The notes: generated from the sequence alone by a model not told the origin. Shown: positions 35,553 through 45,791, counted from the stretch's first letter. The stretch is DNA of 64,000 bases from Candidatus Tokpelaia sp. JSC085 (GCA_003331005.1 QENC01000001.1:62001-126000); one strand, 5' to 3'. Numbers and translations: made by a program.

Positions 35553-36761
35553 ATGCCATTCACTCAATGTAAGATAGCTATTGTCGGCTGTGGCCCAGCA
35601 GGAATGCTTTCTGCACTGAAACTATCTTCCCTTTATGATAGGGTGATACTGATCGGCCCTGAAAGCAATCGCAGCAATGATCTGCGTACAACAGCATTGA
35701 TGATGCCGGCGATCCACATCCTGAAAGAGTTTGGTATTTGGCAAGAATTGCAAGATCATGCTGCTCCTCTTTCAATCATCCGCATGATTGACAGCACAAA
35801 TTGTCTCATTCGTAGTCCAACAGTCAGGTTCTGTGCAAAGGAGATAGGTGAAGATGCTTTCGGCTATAATATACCCAATACTGTGCTTAATGCCGCTATT
35901 ACTAAAACCGTTGAAAAATGTTCGAAAATTTGCAGAATAATGACAACAGTCACTGCCTGTCTCAATGACGGTCCCATGCTGAAAATAATATTAGCCGATG
36001 GAAGAAAACTTAGAACATATTTGCTTGTTGCCGCTGACGGACGTGATTCGGTCGCAAGGGATGCAACAGGTCTTGATATACACAGGTGGCATTATCCTCA
36101 GACTGCCTTAGTTCTTGTGTTTTCCCATCAGCTGCCTCATCATGCTATTGTGACAGAATTCCATACGGGAGAAGGACCGTTTACGCAGGTCCCTTTACCG
36201 GGAACCCAGTCCAGTCTTGTCTGGGTTGTCAACCCAGAGCGAGCAAAACGGCTTCTCAGCCTCAGCAATGACATGTTAGGCGAGAAAATTGAAAAACACA
36301 TGTATTCCATGCTAGGAACAATAAAGATTGAAACACCTGTTCAAACCTGGACAATGGCAGGTCTTGCGCCTAAGAAATTTGCAGCTAACCGTGTAATTTT
36401 GATTGGAGAAGCTGCTCATGTCTTTCCTCCAATTGGTGCTCAAGGACTTAATCTCAGTATCCGCGATATGATTGATCTTGCCGCTGCTGTTGCTACCAAT
36501 CTTCCTGATCCTGGTGCAGAATCTGTTCTCCGATTCTATAAAAAGCATCGTACACCTGATATCTGGACAAGTATTCTCCTGACACATATACTCAATCATG
36601 CTCTTTTGTCGAATTGTCTTTCTATCCAACTGGGACGTAGTGCTATACTTGCAATGCTTAAGAAATTTTCTCCGCTAAGAACCCTATCTATGCGTGAAGG
36701 GATGTACCCTGGCAGCACATTGAATAATTTCTTCGGTTTGTTTCACCGAGCCAACAGATGA
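35553..36761 (+). CDS. UbiH/UbiF-family FAD-dependent hydroxylase
   Basis: Flavin monooxygenase of the ubiquinone-synthesis family (402 aa). GxGxxG motif IAIVGCGPAGMLSAL, DG motif VAADGRDSVARDATG, and the GD motif region LIGEAAHVFPPIGAQGLNLSIRD, where the usual GDAAH is GEAAH. The C-terminal helix block is present. Likely hydroxylates one or more ring positions of the ubiquinone precursor (UbiH/UbiL-like); which position cannot be told. Monocistronic; ubiquinone would serve the complex I and bc1 complex encoded here. Confidence 0.82.
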   Translation: MPFTQCKIAIVGCGPAGMLSALKLSSLYDRVILIGPESNRSNDLRTTALMMPAIHILKEFGIWQELQDHAAPLSIIRMIDSTNCLIRSPTVRFCAKEIGEDAFGYNIPNTVLNAAITKTVEKCSKICRIMTTVTACLNDGPMLKIILADGRKLRTYLLVAADGRDSVARDATGLDIHRWHYPQTALVLVFSHQLPHHAIVTEFHTGEGPFTQVPLPGTQSSLVWVVNPERAKRLLSLSNDMLGEKIEKHMYSMLGTIKIETPVQTWTMAGLAPKKFAANRVILIGEAAHVFPPIGAQGLNLSIRDMIDLAAAVATNLPDPGAESVLRFYKKHRTPDIWTSILLTHILNHALLSNCLSIQLGRSAILAMLKKFSPLRTLSMREGMYPGSTLNNFFGLFHRANR

Positions 36762-36974
36762 TAGACCATTTTTCAATGCTTCCTAATAGAATAAATCTTC
36801 CTGAGATAAGAGACACGATATCTAGGTTTTCTTATGAATCCTACCTAACCGCATTCAAAATGCCAGTCTCAGCATGAGCAATCATGCTTCAGATCCTATC
36901 GCACAGATAGGACGTCTAAGAAAACGATATATCTTGAAAAAATGACCAACCAACGTGCACATCACCTTTCTTAA

Positions 36975-37703
36975 CTATGGTGCAGTGGTTAGTTGATGTA
37001 GCAGTCGCTTGATAAAGCCTGCACGCAGGGATGGTGGAACTAACCTACGTGGTTCCCATATATGCCTCGCAAAGAAAAATTCGGTCAGCAGGAAACCATC
37101 GCGGATTTCATGAGCTACAATAGGATGGCAATCAGGCTTATGTAAAAAGGTAGGGATTACTAAGAGCTTTTCTGGCTGTTCCGGCTGACTGCCTGCTCGA
37201 GCTGTTTCTGGTACAAGATAAGCAAGTTCTTTGGTATTCTCAATTGTAACACAGCATGCCAAATCTAGGCTAAATCCCAATTCCTCTAATAATAGCATTT
37301 CAAAGCGCACCAGAATTTCTGCGAAAAGCAATGGAGATTCAAAATATTCAACTAATAACTCTAAGCCTTTGTAAAGCAACGGATGGCAATCGCGTTCTGG
37401 TAAAAGGCGCAGATGTGCAGCGGCCGTTTGTAAACCATAAAGCGCAAATGGAATTTGCATTATTCTGGTAGCTGCAAAATGTCTCACCTCCAAGTGAAAT
37501 ATTCCAAGATGCTCATCGAGACGTGCCCACCAATGCGCCTCAACACGATTGCCCATCTGAATAAGCGGTCGCATACGTTTTGACCATCCATTCCTCACGA
37601 GACCCAAATGACGACCATGCTTATATGTCACCACTTCAACAATAGCACTCGTCTCGCCATGTTGACGAACGCCGAGGATAATTGCATCATCATACCATTC
37701 CAT
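36975..37703 (-). CDS. recO: DNA repair protein RecO
   Basis: RecF-pathway mediator that loads RecA on gaps. 242 aa: N-terminal OB fold (DDAIILGVRQHGETSAIVEVVTYKHGRHLGLVRNG) and a helical C-terminal domain. Its ATG shares one base with the era stop (TAATG), so translation is coupled. Last gene of rnc-era-recO. Confidence 0.94.
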   Translation of the reverse strand: MEWYDDAIILGVRQHGETSAIVEVVTYKHGRHLGLVRNGWSKRMRPLIQMGNRVEAHWWARLDEHLGIFHLEVRHFAATRIMQIPFALYGLQTAAAHLRLLPERDCHPLLYKGLELLVEYFESPLLFAEILVRFEMLLLEELGFSLDLACCVTIENTKELAYLVPETARAGSQPEQPEKLLVIPTFLHKPDCHPIVAHEIRDGFLLTEFFFARHIWEPRRLVPPSLRAGFIKRLLHQLTTAP

Positions 37704-38614
37704 TACGCTGAAAAATCACGGCCAATCTTATGGTAAAGTTCCGTTTTTTTGCTCCAATTGTGACGTACCTTAACAAACAAGAATAAATGGACATGTCGTT
37801 TGATGAGTTTTGAAATTTCCTGACGAGCTGTCTGTCCAATGACCTTAATGGTGCATCCTTTATGGCCAAGTAAAATTTTTTTCTGACTTTTTTGCTCAAC
37901 GTACACAATCTGTTCAATACACACAGAATTATCCTTACATTCTTCCCAGCGTATGGCCTCAACTGTTAAGGTATAGGGCAGTTCATCGTGCAAACGTAGA
38001 TACAGCTTTTCACGTGTAATCTCGGCTGCAAACTGCTGTATCGGCATATCAGATCTTTGGTTTTCTGGATAATACCATGGTCTTACTGGCAGAATCTTTT
38101 CCAGATAATTCAGCACATCATAGCACCCTGAACCATTAAGGGCTGATATCATGAATGTCCTTTCGAAAGACACTTTCTCGTTGACCGCTGCTGCCAATGC
38201 TAAAAGACCCGGCCGGGTTATTCTATCAATTTTATTCAAAACCAGCACCTTTGGCTGATGTACTTTTGCAAGGCCAGCAAGAATTACTGCCACTGCATCA
38301 TTAAGTCCTGCCTTCACATCAACTATTAGCAACAGAATGTCAGTATTCCATATACTATTCCAAGTAGCTGAAACCATAGCACGGTCACGCTGCTTTCCTG
38401 GGTTGAAAATGCCCGGCGTATCAACAAGCACAATCTGCTTCCCCTTATGCGTAAAAATCCCACGCACCAACGTACGTGTTGTCTGCACCTTATGAGTCAC
38501 AATAGAAACCTTTTCACCAATTAGCTGGTTTACAAGGGTTGATTTACCAGCATTGGTTGCACCAACGAGTGACACAATGCCAGAACAGGTGATATATTGA
38601 CCGTCATCCGTCAT
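37703..38614 (-). CDS. era: GTPase Era
   Basis: Ribosome-assembly GTPase that binds the 3' end of 16S rRNA. 303 aa: G1 GATNAGKST (Thr where GRPNVGKST-type proteins have Pro), G3 DTPGIF, G4 NKID, and a C-terminal KH domain (VEQKSQKKILLGHKGCTIKVIG). Overlaps rnc by 11 bp and recO by 1 bp. Confidence 0.96.
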   Translation of the reverse strand: MTDDGQYITCSGIVSLVGATNAGKSTLVNQLIGEKVSIVTHKVQTTRTLVRGIFTHKGKQIVLVDTPGIFNPGKQRDRAMVSATWNSIWNTDILLLIVDVKAGLNDAVAVILAGLAKVHQPKVLVLNKIDRITRPGLLALAAAVNEKVSFERTFMISALNGSGCYDVLNYLEKILPVRPWYYPENQRSDMPIQQFAAEITREKLYLRLHDELPYTLTVEAIRWEECKDNSVCIEQIVYVEQKSQKKILLGHKGCTIKVIGQTARQEISKLIKRHVHLFLFVKVRHNWSKKTELYHKIGRDFSA

Positions 38615-39332
38615 TCATGTATCCGTGAATCTCTTGCTTCCACACACCTTCACGGTATAGCATTTCCTTTGCCGCAGCTTGCTCAGCTTGTCGTTTAGAC
38701 TCTCCTTTTCCATTGACCAAAGAAAAACCGGGAATCTGTAGTTCAACTTCAAATATTGGAGCATGATCCGGCCCGACGCGGGTTAAAACACGATACACTG
38801 GTTGGACACTACCTTGCCGATGTGCCCATTCTTGCAACTCAGTTTTAGCATCACGTAGCTGTCCTTCCGGACGATGTATTCTTTCGCTCCAATAACGGTG
38901 AATAAAAGGATAGGATGCCGCCAGACCGCCATCAGTATAGAGTACAGCAATCAACGCCTCCACAACATCTGCATAGACATTGCTTAGCCGCCGTCTTCCA
39001 AGCCATTTCATATCTGCTCCTACACGGATCAGATCAGGAAGGCCGATCTTTTCGGCGATCTGTGCACAGGTTTCTGTGTCAACCAACGTATTCAGACGAA
39101 TAGCCAGCTCTCCTTCTTTAGCGGTTGGAAAGAGATGGAAGAGCATTTCAGCAATGACCAGTCCTAACACCCTATCGCCTAGAAATTCCAGCCGTTCATA
39201 ATCACCTATCCCTATATTCTGTGCGCTAGAATGCGTTAATGCAACCTCCAGAAGATCTTGATCTTTAAACTGATGTCCTGTTACCTTTTCAAGGTGTTTT
39301 TTTACACACTTTCCGAGCACGTTAATCTCCAC
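38604..39332 (-). CDS. rnc: Ribonuclease III
   Basis: Double-strand-specific endonuclease that processes rRNA precursors and degrades sense-antisense duplexes. 242 aa: catalytic signature ERLEFLGDRVLGL, VYADVVEALIAVLYTDGG, and a C-terminal dsRNA-binding domain (DAKTELQEWAHRQG ... GKGESKRQAEQAAAKEML). Between lepB and era. Relevant to the possible nuo/rsh antisense pair found in this window. Confidence 0.96.
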   Translation of the reverse strand: MEINVLGKCVKKHLEKVTGHQFKDQDLLEVALTHSSAQNIGIGDYERLEFLGDRVLGLVIAEMLFHLFPTAKEGELAIRLNTLVDTETCAQIAEKIGLPDLIRVGADMKWLGRRRLSNVYADVVEALIAVLYTDGGLAASYPFIHRYWSERIHRPEGQLRDAKTELQEWAHRQGSVQPVYRVLTRVGPDHAPIFEVELQIPGFSLVNGKGESKRQAEQAAAKEMLYREGVWKQEIHGYMNDG

Positions 39333-39353
39333 GAACAGAATATCCGTGACATC

Positions 39354-40163
39354 TTATAAAAAATGGAATAAACGATCCCAACGTATATAAGAAGGCCAGC
39401 GCCAAATTTGCCAGGCGCTTGAATCTCCACCGATTGAGAAAAAGAGCACAATGGCTTTACCAACGAGGTTTTCAAATGGGACATAGCCAACCGTAAAACG
39501 ACTATCAAGCGAATTATCACGATTATCTCCCATCACAAAATAATGCCCATTTGGGACTTCGAATACCCTGGTATTATCACCTAATCCCATTGGTAATATG
39601 TCAAATGTATTGTAAGAGACATGACTATCGGGCAGTGTTTCACGATAGATAGAAACTGGCCTATCTACAGCTGGATTAAACAGGTGTCCTCTAAGATATC
39701 CAGAATTAGGAACATCACCGATCATGTCGATATTAACAGACTCCCCAATTTTCTGCCGCTCAACAGCTATATTATTGATATAGAGCAAACCTCCACGTAT
39801 TTGTATACTATCGCCTGGCATACCAACCACACGCTTTATATAATCAAGGGACGTATCTCCCGGATGCCGAAAAACAACAACATCGCCACGCTTTGGTTCC
39901 GCCGCCCAGATCCGTCCTGAGAACAGATTTAAAGAAAGAGGTAGAGAAAACCGCGAATAACCATAAGCGTATTTAGAGACAAAGAGGTAATCACCTACAA
40001 GCAATGTCGGCCTCATTGAACCGGAAGGGATGGTAAATGGCTGAAATAAAAACGTACGAATCATCATCGCTAGAAACAATGCCTCAAAAATTACAATCAG
40101 CATTTCCCTGGTACCGCCGGTTGTTTTCTTTTCCGAACCTGGCCGCCATAAAGTATTTTTCAT
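39354..40163 (-). CDS. lepB: Signal peptidase I
   Basis: Inner-membrane peptidase that removes signal peptides from exported proteins. 269 aa: one N-terminal helix (MLIVIFEALFLAMMIRTFLF), catalytic Ser 49 in PSGSMRPTL, catalytic Lys 110 in DYIKRVVGMPGD, and MGDNRDNSLDSR. Lies 21 bp upstream of rnc in the acpS-lepB-rnc-era-recO block. Confidence 0.96.
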   Translation of the reverse strand: MKNTLWRPGSEKKTTGGTREMLIVIFEALFLAMMIRTFLFQPFTIPSGSMRPTLLVGDYLFVSKYAYGYSRFSLPLSLNLFSGRIWAAEPKRGDVVVFRHPGDTSLDYIKRVVGMPGDSIQIRGGLLYINNIAVERQKIGESVNIDMIGDVPNSGYLRGHLFNPAVDRPVSIYRETLPDSHVSYNTFDILPMGLGDNTRVFEVPNGHYFVMGDNRDNSLDSRFTVGYVPFENLVGKAIVLFFSIGGDSSAWQIWRWPSYIRWDRLFHFL

Positions 40164-40232
40164 CTTTTCATCATCTATATAATCTTACCAAATCATCCCA
40201 ATACCTACTATACTAAACAATATTTTTTCTCG

Positions 40233-40631
40233 TCAATGACGAAGTGCTTCAATAATAATAAGGGCTTGTGCCCAAGGATAGTCATCTGTGATCGTTAAAT
40301 GTATGATCACATGATGATTTTTAGGTCGTAACTCTTCAAGACAAAACAATGCCCTACCTCTTAACTTCATAGTTGGCTTCCCTGTAGACAAGTTTATCAC
40401 TTCAAGTTCACGCCACCATATCCCAACTGATATTCCTGTTCCCAGTGCTTTTGCACAGGCTTCTTTGGCAGTAAACCTCTTGGCATAGGACGCTATGCTA
40501 TCTTTTCTTGCCTCGGACTGGCTCTGCTCTACTTCAGTGAAAATACGATTAATAAACCGCGTGCCATAGAGGTCAAGCACTTTTCCAATACGTTGAATAT
40601 TCATTATATCATTACCGATTCCGATGATCAT
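40233..40631 (-). CDS. acpS: Holo-[acyl-carrier-protein] synthase
   Basis: Transfers phosphopantetheine from CoA to apo-ACP for fatty acid synthesis. 132 aa: MIIGIGNDIMNIQRI with the metal-binding Asp, and RFTAKEACAKALGTGI. The ATG at 40631 has GGA 9 bp upstream and fits the family better than the ATG two codons earlier. It overlaps the end of the DUF2062 gene by about 20 bp. Confidence 0.95.
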   Translation of the reverse strand: MIIGIGNDIMNIQRIGKVLDLYGTRFINRIFTEVEQSQSEARKDSIASYAKRFTAKEACAKALGTGISVGIWWRELEVINLSTGKPTMKLRGRALFCLEELRPKNHHVIIHLTITDDYPWAQALIIIEALRH

Positions 40632-41229
40632 GAGCATCTATCCGATATTTGATTTTCTTTTTTTTTGAACCTTCTCTATTTAAGCATGTTTCTAAACGAC
40701 GCGCTATCCAGTCGCTCCGGCGACGGCGAAAGCGTTTTGTTGCGTTGAAAGTGAGTATATAAGCTAGAATAGCAGCAATACTCCCTAAAATGGCAGAACC
40801 AACGAAAAGTGTCAGGAAAATACTCCACAATTCCTTACAAGATCGATTCTGTAACAATTCAAAAAAATCATGCATCGGAATAGACTCTTTTCCATCATGT
40901 AAGATAGCTTGACCCAATTCATAGGTTGCACTGAAAATGAAAGGAATTGTCAATGGATTAGCGAAAGCTGTCCCTATCGCAGCAGCAGCAACATTAGCTG
41001 AGAGTCCCCAAGCTATAAGCATAGAAAAGATGACATGTAAGCCGTAAAACGGTGTGAAAGCTGAAAAAATGCCAATGGAGAGTCCCAAAGCGACTACATG
41101 TGGAGTAGCTGGAATCCGTAAAACACGTTTACCTATATAACGAAAGGAACGCGCGAACGATCGACGCGGCCAGAACCATATCCATATACGATCCCATAAC
41201 CTCATCTGTTTTCGTGTACGGAAAAGCAT
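40612..41229 (-). CDS. DUF2062 family membrane protein
   Basis: 205-aa protein of unknown function, with two or three predicted helices and the family stretch PATPHVVALGLSIGIFSAFTPFYGLHVIFSMLIAWGL and AFANPLTIPF. N- and C-terminal ends are strongly basic. A gene of this family commonly precedes acpS-lepB in Hyphomicrobiales. It overlaps acpS. No function assigned. Confidence 0.85.
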   Translation of the reverse strand: MLFRTRKQMRLWDRIWIWFWPRRSFARSFRYIGKRVLRIPATPHVVALGLSIGIFSAFTPFYGLHVIFSMLIAWGLSANVAAAAIGTAFANPLTIPFIFSATYELGQAILHDGKESIPMHDFFELLQNRSCKELWSIFLTLFVGSAILGSIAAILAYILTFNATKRFRRRRSDWIARRLETCLNREGSKKKKIKYRIDAHDHRNR

Positions 41230-41471
41230 TTCTCTGTCTTAGCTCCCCGATGGCGGATAATCGTATTTTTTATTGATTAACTGTAGCTAGTTTCCTTGTA
41301 TATTTACGATGCCTACTGATCGCCTTGATCCGAATGGACTCTTTATCATCTAATTTGTCTCTTGTACAAGGAGACATCTATGCTTTCTCTCGAAATATTT
41401 ATCACTCTATCTATCTTCATACACAAGAAGCTCTTTCCTGCAATAGCAATACATAAAAAGGACAAACACGC

Positions 41472-42686
41472 ATGAAAAGCGGCGCAACAAATGATAACTC
41501 TCCTGCAATAAAAGAGACTTTTATTGCTGTCATCCTAGCAATCAGTTTTGGCCATTTGCTTAATGATTTCATGCAATCCATGTTACCGGCGATCTATCCA
41601 CTTTTGAGCATAAATTATAACCTTTCATTATTGCAAATCGGGATAATAACTGCGACATATCAGAGCATTGGTTCGGTTTTACAGCCGCTTATTGGTATTT
41701 ACACGGATAAGAACCCCCTTCCATGTTCGCTTCTCTTTGCTTTTGCCTTTATGATGATTGGCCTTCTCTTACTTGCTAATTCCTTTCATTACTGTGTTCT
41801 TCTGTTTGGTGCAGCCTGTATCGGCTTTGGTTCATCTATTTTCCATCCAGAAGCATCACGGATTACACGCCTTGCTTCTGGTGGTCGATATGGTTTCGCC
41901 CAATCTATTTTTCAGGTTGGCGGCAATACCGGTACGGCACTGGGGCCACTCGTTGCTGCTCTTTTTATAATAAAGCAGGACCGTCTTGCCTGGTTAACAG
42001 TTGCTGCCTTCATCGGTTTTCTCTTGTTGACAAGTGTCTGCCGTTGGTATGCTGGCATCTTAAAAAAACGGATTTCTGTGGAAAAAAATGTTTTACGAAT
42101 TGCTCTGAGCAAAAAAAACACACGCCGTGCTTTGCTCGTTCTGATCGCTTTGATGTTTACAAAATATGTTTATCTTGCCAGTATGAGCAATTTCTATACG
42201 TTTTTTTCTATGGAAAAATACGGCATTAACCTGCATCAGGCACAGTATTTATTATTTCTCTATCTTGGTGGTATTGCCATTGGTACCGTATTTGGCGGTC
42301 CAATGGCTGATAGGGTGGGAGCCGGTCCTATTATCTGGATCTCTATCCTTGGTGTATTACCTTTCACATTAGTACTGCCCCATGTCAGCCTGACGACTAT
42401 GGCTGTATTATCAGTAATTATTGGACTTATCCTCGCTTCCGCTTTTCCTGCCATTCTTGTTTTTGCGCAAGAACTGATGCCAGGTAAGGTTGGCACAGTT
42501 GCAGGGTTATTTTTTGGACTGTCATTTGGGATTGGTGCAATTGCATCAGCAGGACTTGGTGCTTTAGGAGATATTATTGGCAATCAAAAACTGTTTACAA
42601 TCTGCTCGTTCTTACCGCTTTTGGGCTGTGTTGCTATTCTTCTTCCCAGACTGCGGAGCACGCCCGAATCTACTTCCATCATCTGA
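41472..42686 (+). CDS. MFS transporter, fosmidomycin-resistance (Fsr) type
   Basis: Twelve-helix major facilitator (404 aa). HLLNDFMQSMLPAIYPLL and FGSSIFHPEASRITRLASGGRYGFAQSIFQVGGNTGTALGPL are hallmarks of the Fsr-like group, which exports fosmidomycin and related compounds in other bacteria. Natural substrate unknown. It is the only plus-strand gene within the minus-strand block from recO to rpoZ. Confidence 0.85.
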   Translation: MKSGATNDNSPAIKETFIAVILAISFGHLLNDFMQSMLPAIYPLLSINYNLSLLQIGIITATYQSIGSVLQPLIGIYTDKNPLPCSLLFAFAFMMIGLLLLANSFHYCVLLFGAACIGFGSSIFHPEASRITRLASGGRYGFAQSIFQVGGNTGTALGPLVAALFIIKQDRLAWLTVAAFIGFLLLTSVCRWYAGILKKRISVEKNVLRIALSKKNTRRALLVLIALMFTKYVYLASMSNFYTFFSMEKYGINLHQAQYLLFLYLGGIAIGTVFGGPMADRVGAGPIIWISILGVLPFTLVLPHVSLTTMAVLSVIIGLILASAFPAILVFAQELMPGKVGTVAGLFFGLSFGIGAIASAGLGALGDIIGNQKLFTICSFLPLLGCVAILLPRLRSTPESTSII

Positions 42687-42787
42687 AGGATTGCATACTG
42701 TTGTGCTTAGCTCAAGCTAATCTGTGTTTTATTCTGTACATACCTCAAAGAAATGTTGAGGAAACGTTAGACTTGCCGGAATACCAC

Positions 42788-43363
42788 TCAGTAACGACTG
42801 CCCGGTTTTACAGCAGGCAGAGAGGTAAGTTCAGGTGGCAAAGAATCTCCCGTATAAGAAGGAATTTCATATTCTGCCAGAGCAATCAGAGGAACTCCAA
42901 CATCAGCTTTTCCTCCAGAACGGTCCACAATACAGGCTGCTGCTATAATCTCCGATCCAGTCTGACGCATGGATTGCACAGCTTCACGAATGGAAAGCCC
43001 TGTCGTGACAACATCTTCCATTATAATAATCTGTGCGCCTCTTTCAATATCAAAACGCCGCAATCTGAATACACCGTTTTCACGTTCAACCCAAATAGAA
43101 GGGACACGAAGATGTCGTGCTGTTTCATAAGCCGGAATGAGACCTCCAATTGCCGGACCAACAACATAATCGATCCGTCCAGAAACTTTAGAACGAATTT
43201 TTCCAGCCATGGCATAGCACAGCTTTTCCGTCAGTGCCGCATGCATAAAAACATAAGCTTTCTGGATATAGACCGCGCTGTGACGGCCTGAAGTCAAAAT
43301 AAAATGTCCTTCTAGAATTGCACCCGCTGTTCGGAAAATATCCAAGACATCTTTAGTATTCAT
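42788..43363 (-). CDS. pyrE: Orotate phosphoribosyltransferase
   Basis: Makes OMP from orotate and PRPP in pyrimidine synthesis. 191 aa: FILTSGRHSAVYIQKA, VVGPAIGGLIPAYETARHL, and the PRPP loop IIMEDVVTTGLSIREAV. The ATG at 43363 has AAGGA 7 bp upstream and overlaps the rsh 3' end by 21 bp; an open extension to 43414 is not family-like. Coupled to rsh, as in related genomes. Confidence 0.95.
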   Translation of the reverse strand: MNTKDVLDIFRTAGAILEGHFILTSGRHSAVYIQKAYVFMHAALTEKLCYAMAGKIRSKVSGRIDYVVGPAIGGLIPAYETARHLRVPSIWVERENGVFRLRRFDIERGAQIIIMEDVVTTGLSIREAVQSMRQTGSEIIAAACIVDRSGGKADVGVPLIALAEYEIPSYTGDSLPPELTSLPAVKPGSRY

Positions 43364-43382
43364 GCTTCTATCCTTAGGCGCT

Positions 43383-45626
43383 TCAGGCATTAACCCTACA
43401 AGCACTGCTGACAAGCCTAATTCTTTTCAACTGGGCAATAGTCTTATTAAGATGTTTGAGATCCCATACTTCAAGATCAATGATCATTTCTGCAAAATCA
43501 AGTGCGGTCTTCACCACGGAAAGATTTCGTATATTAGCATCATTTTTTGCAATGATCTGTGCCACTTCGGCTAATGAACCTGGAGAATTAACAGTAATCA
43601 CGCGAATTTTCGCTGGAAAACGTTTGCTCATTTTCACATCAATGTCCCAACGCACATCAATCCAGCGACCGGGTTGGTCATCGTAAGCTGCCAAAGAAGG
43701 TGATTGAATAGGATAGATAATAATCCCTACTTCCGGTTGTTGAATACCAACGATCTGATCCCCAGGAACCGCACCTTCAGGCGAAAATTGTACCGGTATA
43801 CCCTCACTGATACCACGAATCGGCAATACCCTTCCAGAATACACACTCTCAATTTCGGGAGTCCCAATACCGTTCCACGTCTTGCTCTCTTGGTTTTTTT
43901 GCACTCTGAAAGTCAAACCTGATACATTCCGGATATTGTTTTCACCTGATTTTACTTGACGCTTATGCACTGGACGACTATCGTTATAATCCGGATAGAG
44001 AGCTTTTGCAACCTCAGCTGAGGATAGTTCACCTTGTCCAACAGACGCAAGAATATCGTCAATGTCATTTCGGGAAAGCCGTGACAAAACCGGTTTTAGA
44101 TCATCTCTTGAAAAGTTTTTTCCCATCCTTCCAAAGGTCTGTTCAAGAATACGCTCTCCAAACCCGGAATATTGTTTGCGAACAGCAGAGCGTGTAGCTC
44201 GCCGAATAGCCATTCGCGCTTTGCCAGTTACTACAAGTGATTCCCAGGCCGAAGGAGGAATTTGTACCTGTGAACGGAGAATCTCCACTTCATCTCCATT
44301 TTTTAATTGGGTCATTAAAGGCATAACACGGCCATTGATTTTTACTCCGATACACGAATCACCCACATCGGTGTGAACTGCATAAGCAAAGTCAATTGCG
44401 ATTGCTTTAATCGGAAGTGCGATCAAGCGCCCTTTTGGAGTAAAACAGAAGACCTGATCTCTAAACAATTCAAGTTTGGTATGCTCTAGAAATTCCTCTG
44501 GACTATCTCCTTCCGATAAGGCTTGAACCGTTCGCCTCAACCACGCATACGCATTAGTTTCGCTTGACCGCTTCCTAGTTGGAGTATCCGAACCGCGATC
44601 TTTGTAACCTGAATGAGCTGCAACACCATATTCAGCTACTTCATCCATTTCACGTGTGCGAATCTGCAATTCCACTCGCTGGTGAGAAGGACCGACAATG
44701 GTGGTATGAATAGAGCGATAGTCATTCTGTTTTGGTATGGAAATATAATCTTTGAAGCGGCCAGGCACTACTGACCACGTTGTATGGATAACACCAAGTG
44801 CACGGTAACAGTCTTCAACACTATCAACAATAACACGAAAACCGAAAATATCTGATAACTGTTCAAAGGATAGCCCTTTTGTTTCCATTTTTCGAAAAAC
44901 CGACCATGCTTTTTTTTGTCGGCTTTTGACATGTGCTATGATACCTCGTCCGGCAAAAAGAGAGGTCAGATCTTCCTCGATGGTTGCGAGTAAGTCCATG
45001 TTCCGCTTGAGCAGAACAGTCAGACTGACCTTGATCGCCCACCATGCTTCTGGCTTAATACAGCGGAACGCTAAATCTTCTAGCTCTTCACATACATCCT
45101 GCATCCCCATCCGTCCGGCCAGAGGTGCATAGATATCCATTGTTTCCTCTGCAATACGATGACGCTTATCTTCACTCATGACATCAAGTGTACGCATGTT
45201 ATGCAGCCGGTCTGCTAATTTAACGAGCAGAACACGTACATCCTGTGATATAGCAATCAACAGTTTCCGCAAATTTTCGGCCTGAACGGCCTTTTTTGAA
45301 ACAAAATCAAGCTTTTTAAGCTTTGTTAAACCTTCAACGAGATGGCCAATCTCTGATCCAAACAGCTGGTCAATCTCATCACGCGTTGCAGAGGTATCCT
45401 CAATTGTATCATGTAAGAGTGCAACAGCAATGGTTGCTTCATCAAGATGCATATCCGTTAAAATAGCAGCGACTTCCAGAGGATGAGAAAAATACGGATC
45501 ACCGGAAACACGCTTTTGTGCACCGTGCTTGCGCATGGCATAGACGTATGCCCTGTTTAGCAAAGATTCATTAACGTCAGGTTTGTAATGCTGGACGCGC
45601 TCAATCAGCTCATACTGACGCATCAT
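43383..45626 (-). CDS. rsh: Bifunctional (p)ppGpp synthetase/hydrolase Rsh
   Basis: Single long RelA/SpoT homologue (747 aa) controlling the stringent response. Order: HD hydrolase domain (H48, HD 72-73 in LLHDTIED, later KLADRLHNMRTL), synthetase domain (about residues 240-370; FGFRVIVD, YISIPKQNDYRSIHTT, ELQIRT), TGS domain (VFCFTPKGRLIALP) and C-terminal ACT domain. Hydrolase motifs look intact, so it is probably bifunctional. Bases 44823-44904 (residues 242-268) are copied exactly at 54450-54531, between nuoC and nuoD. Upstream is rpoZ; downstream pyrE overlaps its end. Confidence 0.95.
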   Translation of the reverse strand: MMRQYELIERVQHYKPDVNESLLNRAYVYAMRKHGAQKRVSGDPYFSHPLEVAAILTDMHLDEATIAVALLHDTIEDTSATRDEIDQLFGSEIGHLVEGLTKLKKLDFVSKKAVQAENLRKLLIAISQDVRVLLVKLADRLHNMRTLDVMSEDKRHRIAEETMDIYAPLAGRMGMQDVCEELEDLAFRCIKPEAWWAIKVSLTVLLKRNMDLLATIEEDLTSLFAGRGIIAHVKSRQKKAWSVFRKMETKGLSFEQLSDIFGFRVIVDSVEDCYRALGVIHTTWSVVPGRFKDYISIPKQNDYRSIHTTIVGPSHQRVELQIRTREMDEVAEYGVAAHSGYKDRGSDTPTRKRSSETNAYAWLRRTVQALSEGDSPEEFLEHTKLELFRDQVFCFTPKGRLIALPIKAIAIDFAYAVHTDVGDSCIGVKINGRVMPLMTQLKNGDEVEILRSQVQIPPSAWESLVVTGKARMAIRRATRSAVRKQYSGFGERILEQTFGRMGKNFSRDDLKPVLSRLSRNDIDDILASVGQGELSSAEVAKALYPDYNDSRPVHKRQVKSGENNIRNVSGLTFRVQKNQESKTWNGIGTPEIESVYSGRVLPIRGISEGIPVQFSPEGAVPGDQIVGIQQPEVGIIIYPIQSPSLAAYDDQPGRWIDVRWDIDVKMSKRFPAKIRVITVNSPGSLAEVAQIIAKNDANIRNLSVVKTALDFAEMIIDLEVWDLKHLNKTIAQLKRIRLVSSACRVNA

Positions 45627-45791
45627 ACATAACTAACCCAAGAAACTATAAAATCTGCCAGTGCAATGAAGTTCAAATCTTCAACTGAAAATAATACCAT
45701 TGAATTTATACATATACATATTAACTTATACATATAGAACAGAATGACACACATAAATGCATGCAGCCATAGCCTGCAGAGATAGTCTAGT

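Noticed and set aside
44863-45045. Small ORF in another frame of rsh, partly within the duplicated 82 bp
   Set aside because: It is a shadow frame of rsh with no ribosome site and no protein-like pattern; the copy near nuoD does not preserve it.
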